Shown piece by piece: positions 32,928-43,865 of a DNA stretch of 64,000 nucleotides. Numbering within the stretch: the stretch's first letter is position 1; each line of letters opens with the position of its first letter. This DNA is from Bromus sterilis. Lineage: Eukaryota; Streptophyta; Magnoliopsida; Poales; Poaceae. The translations under genes were made by a program, and so were the position numbers. Below the pieces are notes generated by a model. The model was given only the letters and a program-made list of their open reading frames with translations, did no database searches and was not told the DNA's origin. The stretch lies in NCBI GenBank assembly GCA_950022295.1, contig OX465598.1:5084001-5148000 (forward strand), given 5' to 3'.

Positions 32928-33974
32928 TTATGTAGCATTAGTCATACCAAATGGATTGAACCCATCGGTTGTTATGGCAATTGCTACACTGTCATCTTTG
33001 CCAGCTTTGTCTGGGTGAAGTTTAACAAAGGCCTTCCAGGCTTTAGCATCAGATGGATGTATCGCCATGTTACGACGGTATCTAGTCCCTTTTGCCGCCC
33101 ACCTCATGTTTAGGGAAGATTCCTTGGACATAAAGAGTCGTTGGATCCTTGGTATGGGATCAAGGTACCGAAGGACCTTGTGGGGGATTTTGAGCTGCCT
33201 CTTCTGACCATCATCACCCTCAGCCTCAATATACCGAGAGGATTTGCACTCTGGACAGTAATTTTCATTCGCATGTTCTTTCCTAAATAAGATGCATGTC
33301 TTTGGGCAAATATGTATCCGCTCGTACGGCATCTTAAGTTCACGGAATATTTTGCTCGCCTCATATGAGTTCTTTGGCATAATGTTGTCCTTCGGTAACA
33401 TAGTGCGAACAACAGTGAGAAGTGTATCAAAGGAGGATCTAGTCCAATCAAACTGGCACTTTACGGCCATCAGGCGTGCAATGCCATCAAGTTGAGTGAC
33501 ATTTGTATGCTCATGCAGCGGCCTCTGGGCCCCATTCAAGGTTTCATAGAACTTTTTCGTCCTTTGCTCCTCATCCTCCTCCTCCAATCCCTCTTCACCT
33601 ATGGTTGGATTTTCAGGCGCTGCGGCATTTTCCATATCATCTAGCATGAATTCAATATGAGTATCAAATTCGTCTAGGCGTTGCCGTACCACCTCCTCTC
33701 TTGCACGCTGAGGCTCGGACTCACCGTGTACTACCCACCGGTGGTAGTCTGGCTTAAAACCATTTTTCAAAAGGTGTCGACCCATAACTTCCTTGGTTTT
33801 TTCCCTCTTGTTGTCACAAACGACACAAGGACACCACACTCCACGTCCCGTATGGCTGGCAAATGCTGCTTCCAAGAACTGGTTTGTCTTTCTAACCCAT
33901 TCTGGACTCACACCACCTCCAATCAATCGGCCACTATACATCCACTCACGATCCTCCATCTGTTGTGTTTTCAT
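32928..33974 (-). pseudogene. TNP2 transposase, N-terminal 348 residues only
   Basis: Starts MKTQQMEDREWMYSGR, the transposase-associated zinc-finger-like domain of plant CACTA TNP2 (CPCVVCDN near residue 48). It continues with PYERIHICPKTCILFRKEH, YCPECKSSRY and LRYLDPIPRIQRLFMSK, then IAITTDGFNPFG, where the tnp2 (PF02992-like) domain normally carries on into the DDE core. Here it stops after GMTNAT, and TNP1-type sequence follows within about 20 bp. TNP2 catalyses excision at the CACTA ends; this truncated protein cannot. It could still bind DNA or interfere with intact transposase, which is speculation. Confidence 0.88.
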
Positions 33975-34078
33975 TGATCAAGTAGTTCCATCCAATATTA
34001 GGGAAATTAATTCAAAATATTCAGGTTTTACGGCTTGACCTCAAACTATCTAATAGGTAAGGATAGGTCCTAATCCCA

Positions 34079-34288
34079 CCCGAAGGTCTGTAGGTTGGCT
34101 TTCTTTTCATGCTCTACTCCGATCCGACACGGAATTTCGGCAGCATCTCCCCGCTGTTCTCCAAATACACGTCTCGATAATAAGCCGAGAAAATGTGCAT
34201 CCGGAGAACAACACAAGGAGACGCTGCTGAAATTCTGTGTCGGATCGAAGTAGAACATGAAAACAAAGCCAACCTACACACCCTCGGG
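34079..34288. ncRNA. Long imperfect hairpin upstream of truncated TNP2
   Basis: Arms 34079-34150 and 34217-34288 are both 72 bp and pair without gaps, with about 8 mismatches. Examples: TGTAGGTTGGCTTT against AAAGCCAACCTACA, and GATCCGACAC against GTGTCGGATC. Pairing resumes inside the loop (TGTTCTCC against GGAGAACA, CTCG against CGAG), giving a stem of roughly 100 bp. It lies ~100 bp upstream of the TNP2 start at 33974 (minus strand). It may be a hairpin RNA or miRNA-like precursor, or a small foldback insertion. No transcription evidence. Confidence 0.55.
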
Positions 34289-35882
34289 CTGTCCGTGGAA
34301 AACGTTGGACAATTCGAAAGAGATAACATTATAAATATGCAAAGAAATGCATATTTACAAATATTGTAACTCTTTTGAACGGGAGACACATAGGTAACGC
34401 AACTACCTAGCTACATGATCTACAAATACATAAACCCTAAATACGATGATTGGAACGGGAGGCGAATGATTCTTACCCTCGAAGCGCCTTGCGACGACGG
34501 TCCGAGTGTCAAACTGATGCGCGTCCTGCACAAAAGAGCAAACTTCCATCAAGCACAATTCAAAGACACACGCATGACTCGACACCATTTTGCAAAGATC
34601 CATTAAGCTACAGGCCCCACAAACATTTTGCATGATACTTTTTACTAGTGCACATGTATATCATTATACAAAATTTGGAGCAGATACTGCAAGAGAATTT
34701 TGCAAAAATGCCCAACACTGCTTGTACTGCAAAAGCATCACACATTTACATCAATCTTAGCCTCTTAGGTCTGACCTTGTCCTTCGGAGCTGAGCAGGAA
34801 GACTCCAGCGATGTCTTGGCTTATGGTGGAAAAGTAGCGGGACTGAAATGATTTCAACCAGCAGCAGCAACAAGCAGCATTCTAACAATGGCGGGGATGA
34901 GACAGCAACAAGCTTGTACCAGCTAAATATTTCACAGATTTTGGAAATGCAAATCTGAAAAGCAGGTTCAGAAACAAAAAGGGAGATTTCAGTACGGAGG
35001 TGATAATGGACCAATTCATAGCTCAGTTTTCCATTTAATTTAACTACTGTTCATAGAGAGATTTAATTTATCAACAAAAATCAATCAATGGTTTGGACTC
35101 CAAACAGGGGAGGGGGCTCTCACCTTGTTGCAGATAAGAGGTGGCGGCCGTAGGGGTGCTGGACGGTGGCGGACGGAGGGGCACTGGGCGGTGGCGGTCG
35201 GAGGCGTACACGGCGCTGAAGGCAGTGCTCTGCAGAGGAGGAGGCGAAGTGAGAGAGAGAGAGAGAGGGCACACCTAGCTCGGCCAGTGGGCGGAGTTAG
35301 CCGGCGTACTGGATCCGGTGGCGTGGGGCACCGGCGATTTGGAGGTGGGTTGGACTTGGTGGTGGCACGGGCTGGGTGGTGTTGCTCCTGGCGGGATGGA
35401 GTGAGTGGAGGGGACCTGGAGGTGGAAGGGCGGAGGAGTTGAGCGGCGGTGGCAGGCGGCGGCGGGGATTAGGGTTGGCCAGCAGCGGAAGAGAAGAATG
35501 GTCAAAAAAAATTGGGAGCGGGGGTGGCTTGGGGTGTTGGGGGAGAGCCCGCGCCTGATTTTCCCAAAGTCCCGCGCCTCATTTTTCCAAGTCTCGCGCC
35601 TCATTTTTCTAAGTCCCGCGCTATCCCCATAAACCGAATATCTCGTGTAAGCCGAGTGCATGTACTCAGTTTTTTTTTCGAAAAATGATTTCCCCTATGG
35701 TTTTTTATTTAGGGGTAAACATCACGTCTTTACTAATCAGAAATTAAAGTCTTAGACAAAATAACATCTAAAATGCAGTCTGGGGGCGTAGAGCCCCGAG
35801 AACTAGAGCACTCGGAATTAATTAAAAAATTAACCAACTTATGTGCATCGGTATTCGCCGATCGCCTTCTCCAGCTAATCTT

Positions 35883-36173
35883 CTACTCCCTTCCCGCAAG
35901 CATTGCCTTAATCAATCGGATCAGCGGACCCAGAACCGAGAGATCATCCTCCTTCGACAGCAGCAACTCCATCCTCCGGTTATCGGTCTCCACATGAAGG
36001 CATTGTATGTCCATCGAGATAGCAGCCAACGCCGCCTCCTTGCATGACATGAGCTCAGCAGCCAAAGGTGTCATCGCATGCGGAAAAACCCGGGATGCGA
36101 CGCCTCTAAAGACTCTAGCACTATCCCATATAACCACACCGACACCCGCCCGCTTTCGATGAAAAGCAGACAT
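35883..36173 (-). pseudogene. RNase H-like (RVT_3) fragment
   Basis: Reads AGVGVVIWDSARVFRG, PLAAELMSCKEAALAA, CLHVETDNRRMELLLS and GPLIRLIKAMLAGRE, the core of the plant retroelement-type RNase H domain that follows LINE zf-RVT. Only ~95 residues are present and no RT is next to it. Its first codons overlap a unit of the tandem repeat that begins at 36174. Probably a captured LINE fragment. Confidence 0.7.
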
Positions 36174-38395
36174 GTGGGCCCGCTTGGTCTACGACGCGCA
36201 CTAGCATACAAATGGGCGGTAGCCCATGGGTAATTACTCTTAGTTTCTGTTAGTGTGGGCATGTGTGACAATTCAAACCAATATTTACGCAAAAGCTATA
36301 CAAGATTCACTATCGTCGATGTAAAGCAGGTTTGTGGGTCCGCTTAGTCTACGACGCAGAACGACATAGAAAGGGGGGTAGCCCATGGGTAATTTCTCCT
36401 AATTTGTGTTAGGGTGTGAATATGTGAAAATTAAAATAAAGTTTTAGGCTAATGCTATACAAGATTCTCTATCGTGGCCTCGTAGGGGATCCACACTCTA
36501 TGTCTAGAACCTTTGTGGAAGATAGTCATGTTTGTGAAGCAAGTGCAAGATTAAAGTTGTGGATAGACATGCAAGCATCACACCATACTTTCATACATGT
36601 AGTAGGACCAAATGCACGTGGAGGTGGTCATCTGAATATCCCTCGCGCGATTTTCAATGACAAACTGATACGTGGGTCCGCTTGGTCTATGACGCTCATT
36701 GACATAGAAAGGGGGTAGACCATGGGTAATCAATCTTGGTTTCTATTAGGGTGGGAATATCTGACAATTCAAACCAAATTTTAGGCAAATGTTACACAAG
36801 ATTCACTATTGTAGCATCGTAGGGGGACACACACTCTAGATATGTCGAGAACCTTTGTGAGAGATAGTTTTGTTTGTGAAGCAAGTGCAATATTAAAGTT
36901 GTGGATAGACATGCAAGCATCAAACCACACTTTCTGACATGTAGTAGAACCACATGCAGGAGGAGGTGGTCATCAGAACATCCCTCGCGTAGTTTTCGAT
37001 GAAAAGCAAACATGTGGGTCCGCTTGGTCTATGACGTGCACTGGCATAGAAATGGGTGGTAGCCCATGGGTAATGAGTCTTGGTTTCTGTTAGGGTGGGC
37101 ATTTGTGATAATTCAAACCAAGTATTATACAAATGCTATACAAGATTCACTACCGTCGCATCGTAAGGGGATCCGAACTCTACGTCTATAATCTTTGTGG
37201 GAGATAGTCCTGTTTGTGAAGCAAGTGCAAGACTAAAGTCGTGGATAGACATGCAAGCATCACAACACACTTTCATACATGCAGTAGGACCACATGAAGG
37301 TGGAGCTGGTCATTCGGACACCTCTCGCTCGGCTTTCGATGAAAAATAGTTTTGTGGGTCCGCTTGGTCTAAGGTGCTCACCAGCATAGAAAGAGTGATA
37401 GCCAATGGGTATTTTTGATGTTTTCTGTAAGGGTGGGCATATGTGAGAATTCGTACCAAGTTTTAGGCTATTGCTATACAAGATTCACTATCATAGCGTC
37501 GTAGGGGGTAGAGACTCTATGACGAGAAGCTTCGTGGGAGATAGTATTGTTTCTGAAACAAGTGCAAGATTTAAGTTGTGGTTAGACATGGAAGCATCAC
37601 ATCACACCTTCTTACATGTAGTAGGAACACATGCAGGTGGAGGTGGTAATCCGGGCATCCCTCACACAGTTTTCGATGAAAAGAAGGTTTGTGGGCCTGC
37701 TTGGTCTACGATGCGCAACGGTATAGAAAGGGGGGTAGACCATGAGTAATTACTCCTGATTTGTGTTAGGGTGGGAATATGTGACAATTAAAACGAACTT
37801 ATAGGCTGATGCTATACAAGATTCACTATCGTCGGCTCGTAGGGGGATCCACACTCTATGTCTAGAACCTTCGTGGGAGATAGTCATGTTTGTGAAGCAA
37901 GTGCAAGATTAAAGTTGCGGGTAGACATGCAAGCATCACACCACACTTTCATACATGTAGTAGGACCACATACAGGTGGAGGTGATCATCTGAATATCCC
38001 TCGTGCGGTTTTCGATGAAAAGCTGATTTGTGGGTCCGCTTGGCCTACGACGCTCGCCGGCATAGAAAGGGGATAACCCATGGGTAATTACTCTTGGTTT
38101 CCGTTAGGGTGGGCATATTTGACAATTTAAACAAAATTTTAGGTAAATGCTATACAAGATTCACTATTGTATCCTCGTAGGGGGACACACACTCTATGTC
38201 GAGAACCTTTGTTAGAGATAGTAAGGGTCCGCTTGGTCTCTGACGTGCACCGACATAGAAAGGGGGGTTGCCCGTGGGTAATTACTCTTGGTTCGTGTTA
38301 GGGTGGGAATATGTGTCAATTCAAATCTAGTTTTATGCTATTGATACAAGATTCACAATCATCGCCTCGTAGGGGGATCCAGACTCTATGTGGAT
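36163..38395. repeat. Second ~338-bp tandem repeat, ~6 copies, not Afa
   Basis: The word GGGTCCGCTTGGTCTAYGACG (or close variants) starts near 36177, 36337 (short unit), 36675, 37016, 37358, 37693, 38031 and 38225 (short unit). Full-unit steps are 336-342 bp. Other constant words are GCAAGTGCAAGATTAAAGTT and CATAGAAAGGGGGGTAGCCC. Units are more diverged than the Afa arrays. I do not recognise the family. Confidence 0.8.
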
Positions 38396-38399
38396 ATGA

Positions 38400-38760
38400 C
38401 CAAGCTTGGTACAATCTTAGATCAAGACACCATGGTCTACCCCCTTTGTAATCCGATCAATGAAGTTAACAAAGTGGGTCCATGGGCTAGGGATTATGTC
38501 GAAACGAGTAGACGTGAGGGATTCTTTGGTAGCATTGGAATGTTGGTTTGATATGTGGTTTTGGACTACCAATGCACAATCATAGGTCAAGACACGTTGG
38601 CCTACCCCTTTTGGAATCCGATCAATGTTGTTGACCAAGCAGGCCACGTCTACCCACTCAGAACTACTACTCAGGAGATGCAACCCATTCAAAGCCGTTG
38701 ATCTTGTAAAGAGATAGACGACGTGCATGGGGAGTCAAACAAGTCGCGTTAGAAGGCCAC
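38400..38760. repeat. Two diverged ~180-bp repeats
   Basis: ATCTTAGATCAAGACACCATGGTCTACCCCC (38418) and AATCATAGGTCAAGACACGTTGGCCTACCCC (38578) head similar stretches, each followed by AATCCGATCAATG. Confidence 0.5.
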
Positions 38761-39148
38761 CCGATGGCACTACACCTGACTCGTGTCATGGACAGCTTAC
38801 AGTGTACATGATTTATCTTAACTAAATCAAATGATCACAGAAATAGATAGCTATGATGACTATTTTAATAGATATGCAGTATAAAAATGTACTCTAGCTA
38901 TAAACCAAATTTCAAAACAATTATTGTATAATAATCACTAGAATTTGGGCACGCATAATGGCATAATTTATACATACACAAATATGTACAGCGAATTTTA
39001 AAGTCAATATGTAAATCTTGCACAAAGTTAGAAACTATACACATGTTTACACAAAAAATAAGAAGTACTACAAAATTCGTGTTTGAAGAAAACATCAGTA
39101 AAAGCAACATGATAAAAATGGTAAAAAATATAAAATAATAAATGAATA

Positions 39149-39177
<29 letters not shown>
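39149..39177. repeat. (AT)n microsatellite
   Basis: About 14 AT units within CACTA D, ending in TTATAT. Confidence 0.9.
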
Positions 39178-39182
<5 letters not shown>

Positions 39183-39701
39183 CACTGACAAAACCAAGCA
39201 TACCTTTCACAAAAGTATGCATTCATTCTTTTTAAATGGCCACTTTCAAATCATTTCTATAAGCCGGGTTCTGTCAGAAAGCACTCGGCTTACAGATATA
39301 TAAGCCGAGTGTCGCGTACACGGTTTACTTTTTATGAACAAAATATATTATGAAAATAAAATATAAGCCGAGAGCTATTTGTGATACTCGGTTTATAAAG
39401 GGTTTTGTCATGGCGCCGTCCATGCCTCCCGTTATGGCCACGTGGCATGAGCAGTTGCCGTGGTTTGCACTTAAACCGAGTGTCCGTCCTAACGGTTATT
39501 CGGTTTACATAACTGTAAGCCGAGTTTTTCATTTAAACCGTGTGGTGGACTCGGTTTAGAGGAATATAAACCGAGTATCCTTTCTAAGCCGTGACCTTCC
39601 TTCTAAGTACTCGGTTTATCGAACGATAAGCCGAGTGGCCGACGAAATACACTCGGCTTACCTTACTTCACTCGGCCTAGAGTGATTTTCCTGTAGTGGA
39701 T

Positions 39702-39987
39702 ACTGATGATAGAATCATGAAATAAATGAACATATGCGAATGTAATCTTGAAGCCTCCCACCAGTGGCATGTTACTGAAAATATTAGTCGGTAGCTACGC
39801 CTAGAAACAACAAAAGAGGGAGAAAGAGTAAAATAGCCAAGCTCAGCATGTTGGATTGTCCAAATCACGGTAGTTGAGGGGCGCTGTCAAATGAAAATAA
39901 TAGTGTTAATGATAAGGAAGGCCTCGTGCTTTGTTTATGTTAGAGGTGTTGTCTACATGTATTTGTCCTATCCACCAGCTGACAATA
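39702..39987. other. Unassigned spacer
   Basis: No feature recognised. Confidence 0.3.
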
Positions 39988-39995
39988 ACCTTCCT

Positions 39996-40931
39996 CAGTG
40001 GCGGACCCAGGATTTGGACATGACCAGGGCTAAACTCTAACGCTAAAAAATGAAGGGAAAAAAGTACAAGCTTTACCCCTTCTAATGACATTGCTTTTTA
40101 GCAAAATCACACCATGAATGCATATATATCATTTGGACGTGAAACATGAGCTTAGTTCTGACAGAATTACATAATGAAAAAGACACATGCAACATTACGC
40201 TGACATAATTGCATAATCTGAAGACATTTAAGTACCTAGATGAAGCAGATATACTCTCATTTTATTCTACCATTTCCTCATCAATTATAGGAGAAGGACC
40301 AGAACCTACAATGAAAAAAATAAGGAGAAGAAATTAGTTAAATTAAATAAACTAATTAAGTACAGATTGGATAATCTCTATTTTTGCTTGAACAATTGAT
40401 GCATTGATTTCTACAGAGTTGAAATTATATGTTTCAAGAATTAGAGAATTAAAGGTTGCCAACCAGTTCCTTGAAGAATCAGGAACTATAAGTGGAAAGA
40501 AAAGAACGAACAATCACCTCCGGTCTGCAGCCTGCTTGTAACTTCAATGTGCGGACGCGGCACGAGCAGAGTTCGATCTGATCGATCGTCGAGTTTTCGG
40601 CTTGCTGCAGTCCCGTAGACGAACGCGGCGGCCGCCGGCGTGCTTCAGCTTGCGAGGGCCGGTGGGCGATGGCGGCGGCGGGCGGCGGCTCAACCGAGTA
40701 GAATAGGAACCGGCACTTCGCTCACGCACGCACGCATATGCAAACGCTGATGGATGCGATCAGGACTTTGAGTGGGCCTTTCTCAATAGCCCTGATCATG
40801 CTCCAGCATGTACACGGGCTGGGCTCTTGGAGTTTATTTTTTTCTAAAAAATTATTAAAGGATGTATAGCTATTACATGGGCCACGACCCGGGCTACAGC
40901 CCAGTCTGCCCGGGGCCCAGTTCCGCCCCTG
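39996..40931. mobile_element. Non-autonomous hAT element with perfect 8-bp TSD
   Basis: Ends CAGTGGCGGACCCAGG and TTCCGCCCCTG are short inverted repeats, and ACCTTCCT flanks both (39988-39995 and 40932-40939). The 936-bp interior has no transposase; a short GC-rich minus-strand ORF (40729-40544) has no recognisable domain. Confidence 0.93.
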
Positions 40932-40939
40932 ACCTTCCT

Positions 40940-41019
40940 TGTAGTTGGAGAACCATCAGGATATAATTTGATGACGGTTCAATTCAGGCTATATATAGTC
41001 ATGAGCAAGCTGGGTGCAA
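40940..41019. other. Short unassigned spacer
   Basis: Nothing recognised. Confidence 0.3.
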
Positions 41020-41080
41020 CACTCGGTTTACAGTAAACCGAGTTTGCAAACTCGGCTTCATTTAGTATATTTCTCTAGTG
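41020..41080. mobile_element. Remnant CACTA end of the D family
   Basis: CACTCGGTTTACAGTAAACC, then GAGTTTGCAAACTCGGCTTC, ending CTCTAGTG. The motifs equal those in the subterminal repeats of CACTA D. Only one end is present. Confidence 0.5.
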
Positions 41081-41131
41081 AAGGAAACGATATGAAAAAT
41101 AATTGTGTCAGTGTACCGCCAGGAGTAAGGG

Positions 41132-41630
41132 GGAAATTTTTACAAATTTAAGCTAAATTTGTATTTTAAACACAAAATGAACTTAAATTTTAAAAAAATC
41201 TTATCTAACACTATTTCATGGCGCCCACCCCTTAGACATCATGCTAGACATCATAACACTCCAGACAAAGGTGTCGTTGATCAAGCCACGTCAGCCACAT
41301 AGGGCCCCACCTGAATGTCATGGTGTCTTAGGCTAAGGCGTCGTGCTTACTACCATGAATCCTTGGACCTTGGTGTCGTGCTTACTATCATGGTATCTTG
41401 CATTGAGGCTTCGTACTATAAAAGACCGTTGATTCTTTGTACGAAGTCCGATTTTAATGTTTTTAAACTCATTGAACTCGTAGGGACGAAGGCCCCGTTG
41501 ATACAGTGAATCTTTATTTAGAGAACTTTAAAAAATAATCCATTTTGACACTTCCCAAATAGCTAAGTCTGGCACTATAGGTTCATTTTGTGTTTAAAAT
41601 TCAAAAAAAATTAATTTTGTTAAAATTTCC
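41132..41630. mobile_element. Mutator-like non-autonomous element
   Basis: Inverted arms of about 50-55 bp (GGAAATTTTTACAAATTT...TTTAAACACAAAATGAAC against GTTCATTTTGTGTTTAAA...TTAAAATTTCC). Candidate 9-bp duplication GAGTAAGGG / ATGTAAGGG, 7 of 9 equal. No ORF; the interior has three diverged GTGTC(T/G)T...CTTACTA words. Confidence 0.7.
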
Positions 41631-41639
41631 ATGTAAGGG

Positions 41640-42399
41640 ACACCAAGAATCCATGACCTGGCGTTTGCCATATGATATCAGTGCTCGGCTGTGTCCCCAA
41701 CTCATCGATCGTGGATGCATCTGGTGGCTTATCTAATCTGTAAGACGTACACATCTACTCCTACTAGTTTGATTAATGCCTAGTGGCAAGACTTGGGGAC
41801 AGCGAGAATCCATCCATGACCAAGTCTGGATGATATTACGTACGGCCGGCTGCTGTGCTTACTTTAGGACACCGATGGATGGGCCAAGACCAAGTCTGTG
41901 TTGCGTGATCTGTGATGCGTACAGCTCAAAAAGCTCAGCTCCATCGCACAAACGAAATGATTTTGCTACGACTCAATCAAGTCACACGGAGGACGACCTA
42001 GCTAGCCAGTCTTGTTTACAAATTATGTTTCAAGTTGCTAACTGCTGAGCTGCTTCCTTGAAGAATGGCATCTCCTCCCTTCAGGAAATTTGATTTCGTA
42101 GTTCTACGTATGTTTTTCGGTATTTCCTAGTCCTACGTTCATCTTGGATTGGGCCACCACATTCTTAGGCTTTGTTTCAGTCAGACTTGCCTTCTTGTGC
42201 AGTCGAGGCGGTCATGGCATAGAGCAGTTGTGCCTACTTGTTTCACGGTTCTTTCCGAAAGAGAAAGGATTGATAGCTTTCGGGTGCCCCCGTACCCTTT
42301 ATAAACTGTCCATTCACAAAAATAAAAATAAAAATTCAAAAAAACTAAAACATTAGAATATCAAACTGATAAGGGGTGGCCCGATCTTCTCAGTAAGCG
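41640..42399. other. Unassigned, possibly low-copy stretch
   Basis: Mixed composition with short ORFs (41776-42048 and 42144-42356) that resemble no family I know. No terminal repeats. Confidence 0.3.
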
Positions 42400-43590
42400 A
42401 ACGGTGAATATGAGGACGACGATAGATAACTTGTATGTAGCCAATGAACTCTCCTAGCTAGATCCGTGTTGCCAATGCGACAGCTCTCTACCTTTTGGAT
42501 ATTCACAACTTCATACACTTGCGCAACGTAGCCGTCGACCACGAGACGATAATTTGCAATCTACTAATTCCAAGTGGAACAACAGATCACACAAAACTTG
42601 CAGTAGCAACACTTCAAATCGATACGAATTGAAGTATATGATTCAAGATGAAAGCTTGCAGCTATTCTCAAGAACTAGGGTTTATCTAAACGTGGTCTAA
42701 CCCTAAAACTCGCAGGGGGTCCGGTATTTATAAGCTAGGGGGTGTCAAACTCGGATACAAGGCCGTAGCCCTTCAGATCTGCGAGCAGGCAGTTTCGGAC
42801 GTCCGATGGGTTTCGGACGTCCGATGTGTCGGACGTCCGAATCGTGTCGAACTTCCGGCTGTTTTGACATCGGTTCTGTACTCGGTGACCGTCGCGAAGA
42901 TCTTCATGTTGGACGTCCGTTCCATGTCGGACGTCCGTCGTGTCGGACGTCCGAGTCCCGTCGGATGTCCGTAGCCCTTCTTTAACTCGAGGTCATCGCG
43001 GCATCGTAGCTCCTGGCCTCCGATGTCGGACGTCCGAAAAGTGTCGGGCGTCCGAAAGTTGGAGCTTCCTTCATCTTCTCCTCCTTCTGGATCCTCTTCT
43101 TCGTCATGATACCTGATTATGCAAACATACAAAGATTTAGGCAGTATGAAGTTCTCATTACATAACATATCAGAATCTATTAAGAGCGAGTTCACCTGAT
43201 GTTTTATCAACTTTGCACGAGCTCTTGTAATAGGTACAATTCTGATTTCATCATCCTTCTTCTTTGTTAAATCAACTTGTTCTTCATGACGAACTCGAGA
43301 TGTGTTGGTAGTAGGGATGTCCTCATCACAAACATAGTCCATACAAATAGAGGGAGTACCTTGAAGAATACCAGCTTCCACTTTGCATAATCAATTTCAA
43401 AGTTTTCCTTTGATTCCCAAAGCGCTCCTGGGATCTCCAGGTAAACTATCCTAGAGTGTAGAAGTTGTCTTCAGATTAATTAGTCTGGAGTTGCGTATAC
43501 TTGAGATGGGTTATCTATTCTAGCAATTTTCTTATTTATTTCGTATATTACCTTTTTCTCGAGTCAAATTTTGTAAATTTTAAAAGTTTG
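42400..43590 (-). mobile_element. Gypsy 3' fragment: end of polyprotein plus LTR part
   Basis: Minus strand. The ORF from 43381 contains IVPITRARAKLIKHQVNSLL and ENFILPKS, the C-terminal signature of plant Gypsy polyproteins, followed by a purine-rich stretch near 43060-43100 (polypurine-tract candidate) and GC-rich LTR-like sequence with many GGACGTCC palindromes (42790-43060). Borders are approximate; the rest of the element is missing. Confidence 0.6.
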
Positions 43591-43865
43591 GGCGATCAGT
43601 CACTAGTAGAAATCAAGGCTTTGGTTCAGGCCTCTCCAGCACATTAGTCCCGGTTGTGCCACGAACCGGGACCCATGGGGGTCATACGTCCCGGTTCGTG
43701 CGCCCGGGGGGCCGGCCGGGCCTCGTGGGACATTGGTCCCGGTTCGTCTGGGGGCATATGTCCCGGTTTCAGACAAGAACCGGGACCAATAGTCCTCGCT
43801 CCTGGGCTACAACCATTAGTCCCGGTTTGTTGCTCGACCCGGGACGAAAGGCTCGCCCGCAAGCA

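Larger units (their letters stand above)
30041..39698. mobile_element. CACTA transposon D (TSD GAT)
   Basis: Ends CACTACAGGAAAAATCA and GATTTTCCTGTAGTG are inverted, with GAT on both sides (30038-30040 and 39699-39701). Both subterminal regions (30060-30710 and 39255-39690, plus a block near 35625) are packed with TAAGCCGAGTG / CACTCGGTTTA motifs. The interior holds TNP1-like and TNP2-like fragments on the minus strand, a long hairpin, an RNase H fragment and a 338-bp tandem repeat. An internal deletion removed the TNP2 catalytic core, so it is non-autonomous. Confidence 0.92.

Noticed and set aside
41020..41080. Tiny complete 61-bp CACTA element
   Set aside because: The left end is CACTCGG rather than CACTA-type and the 3-bp flanks (CAA/AAG) differ.
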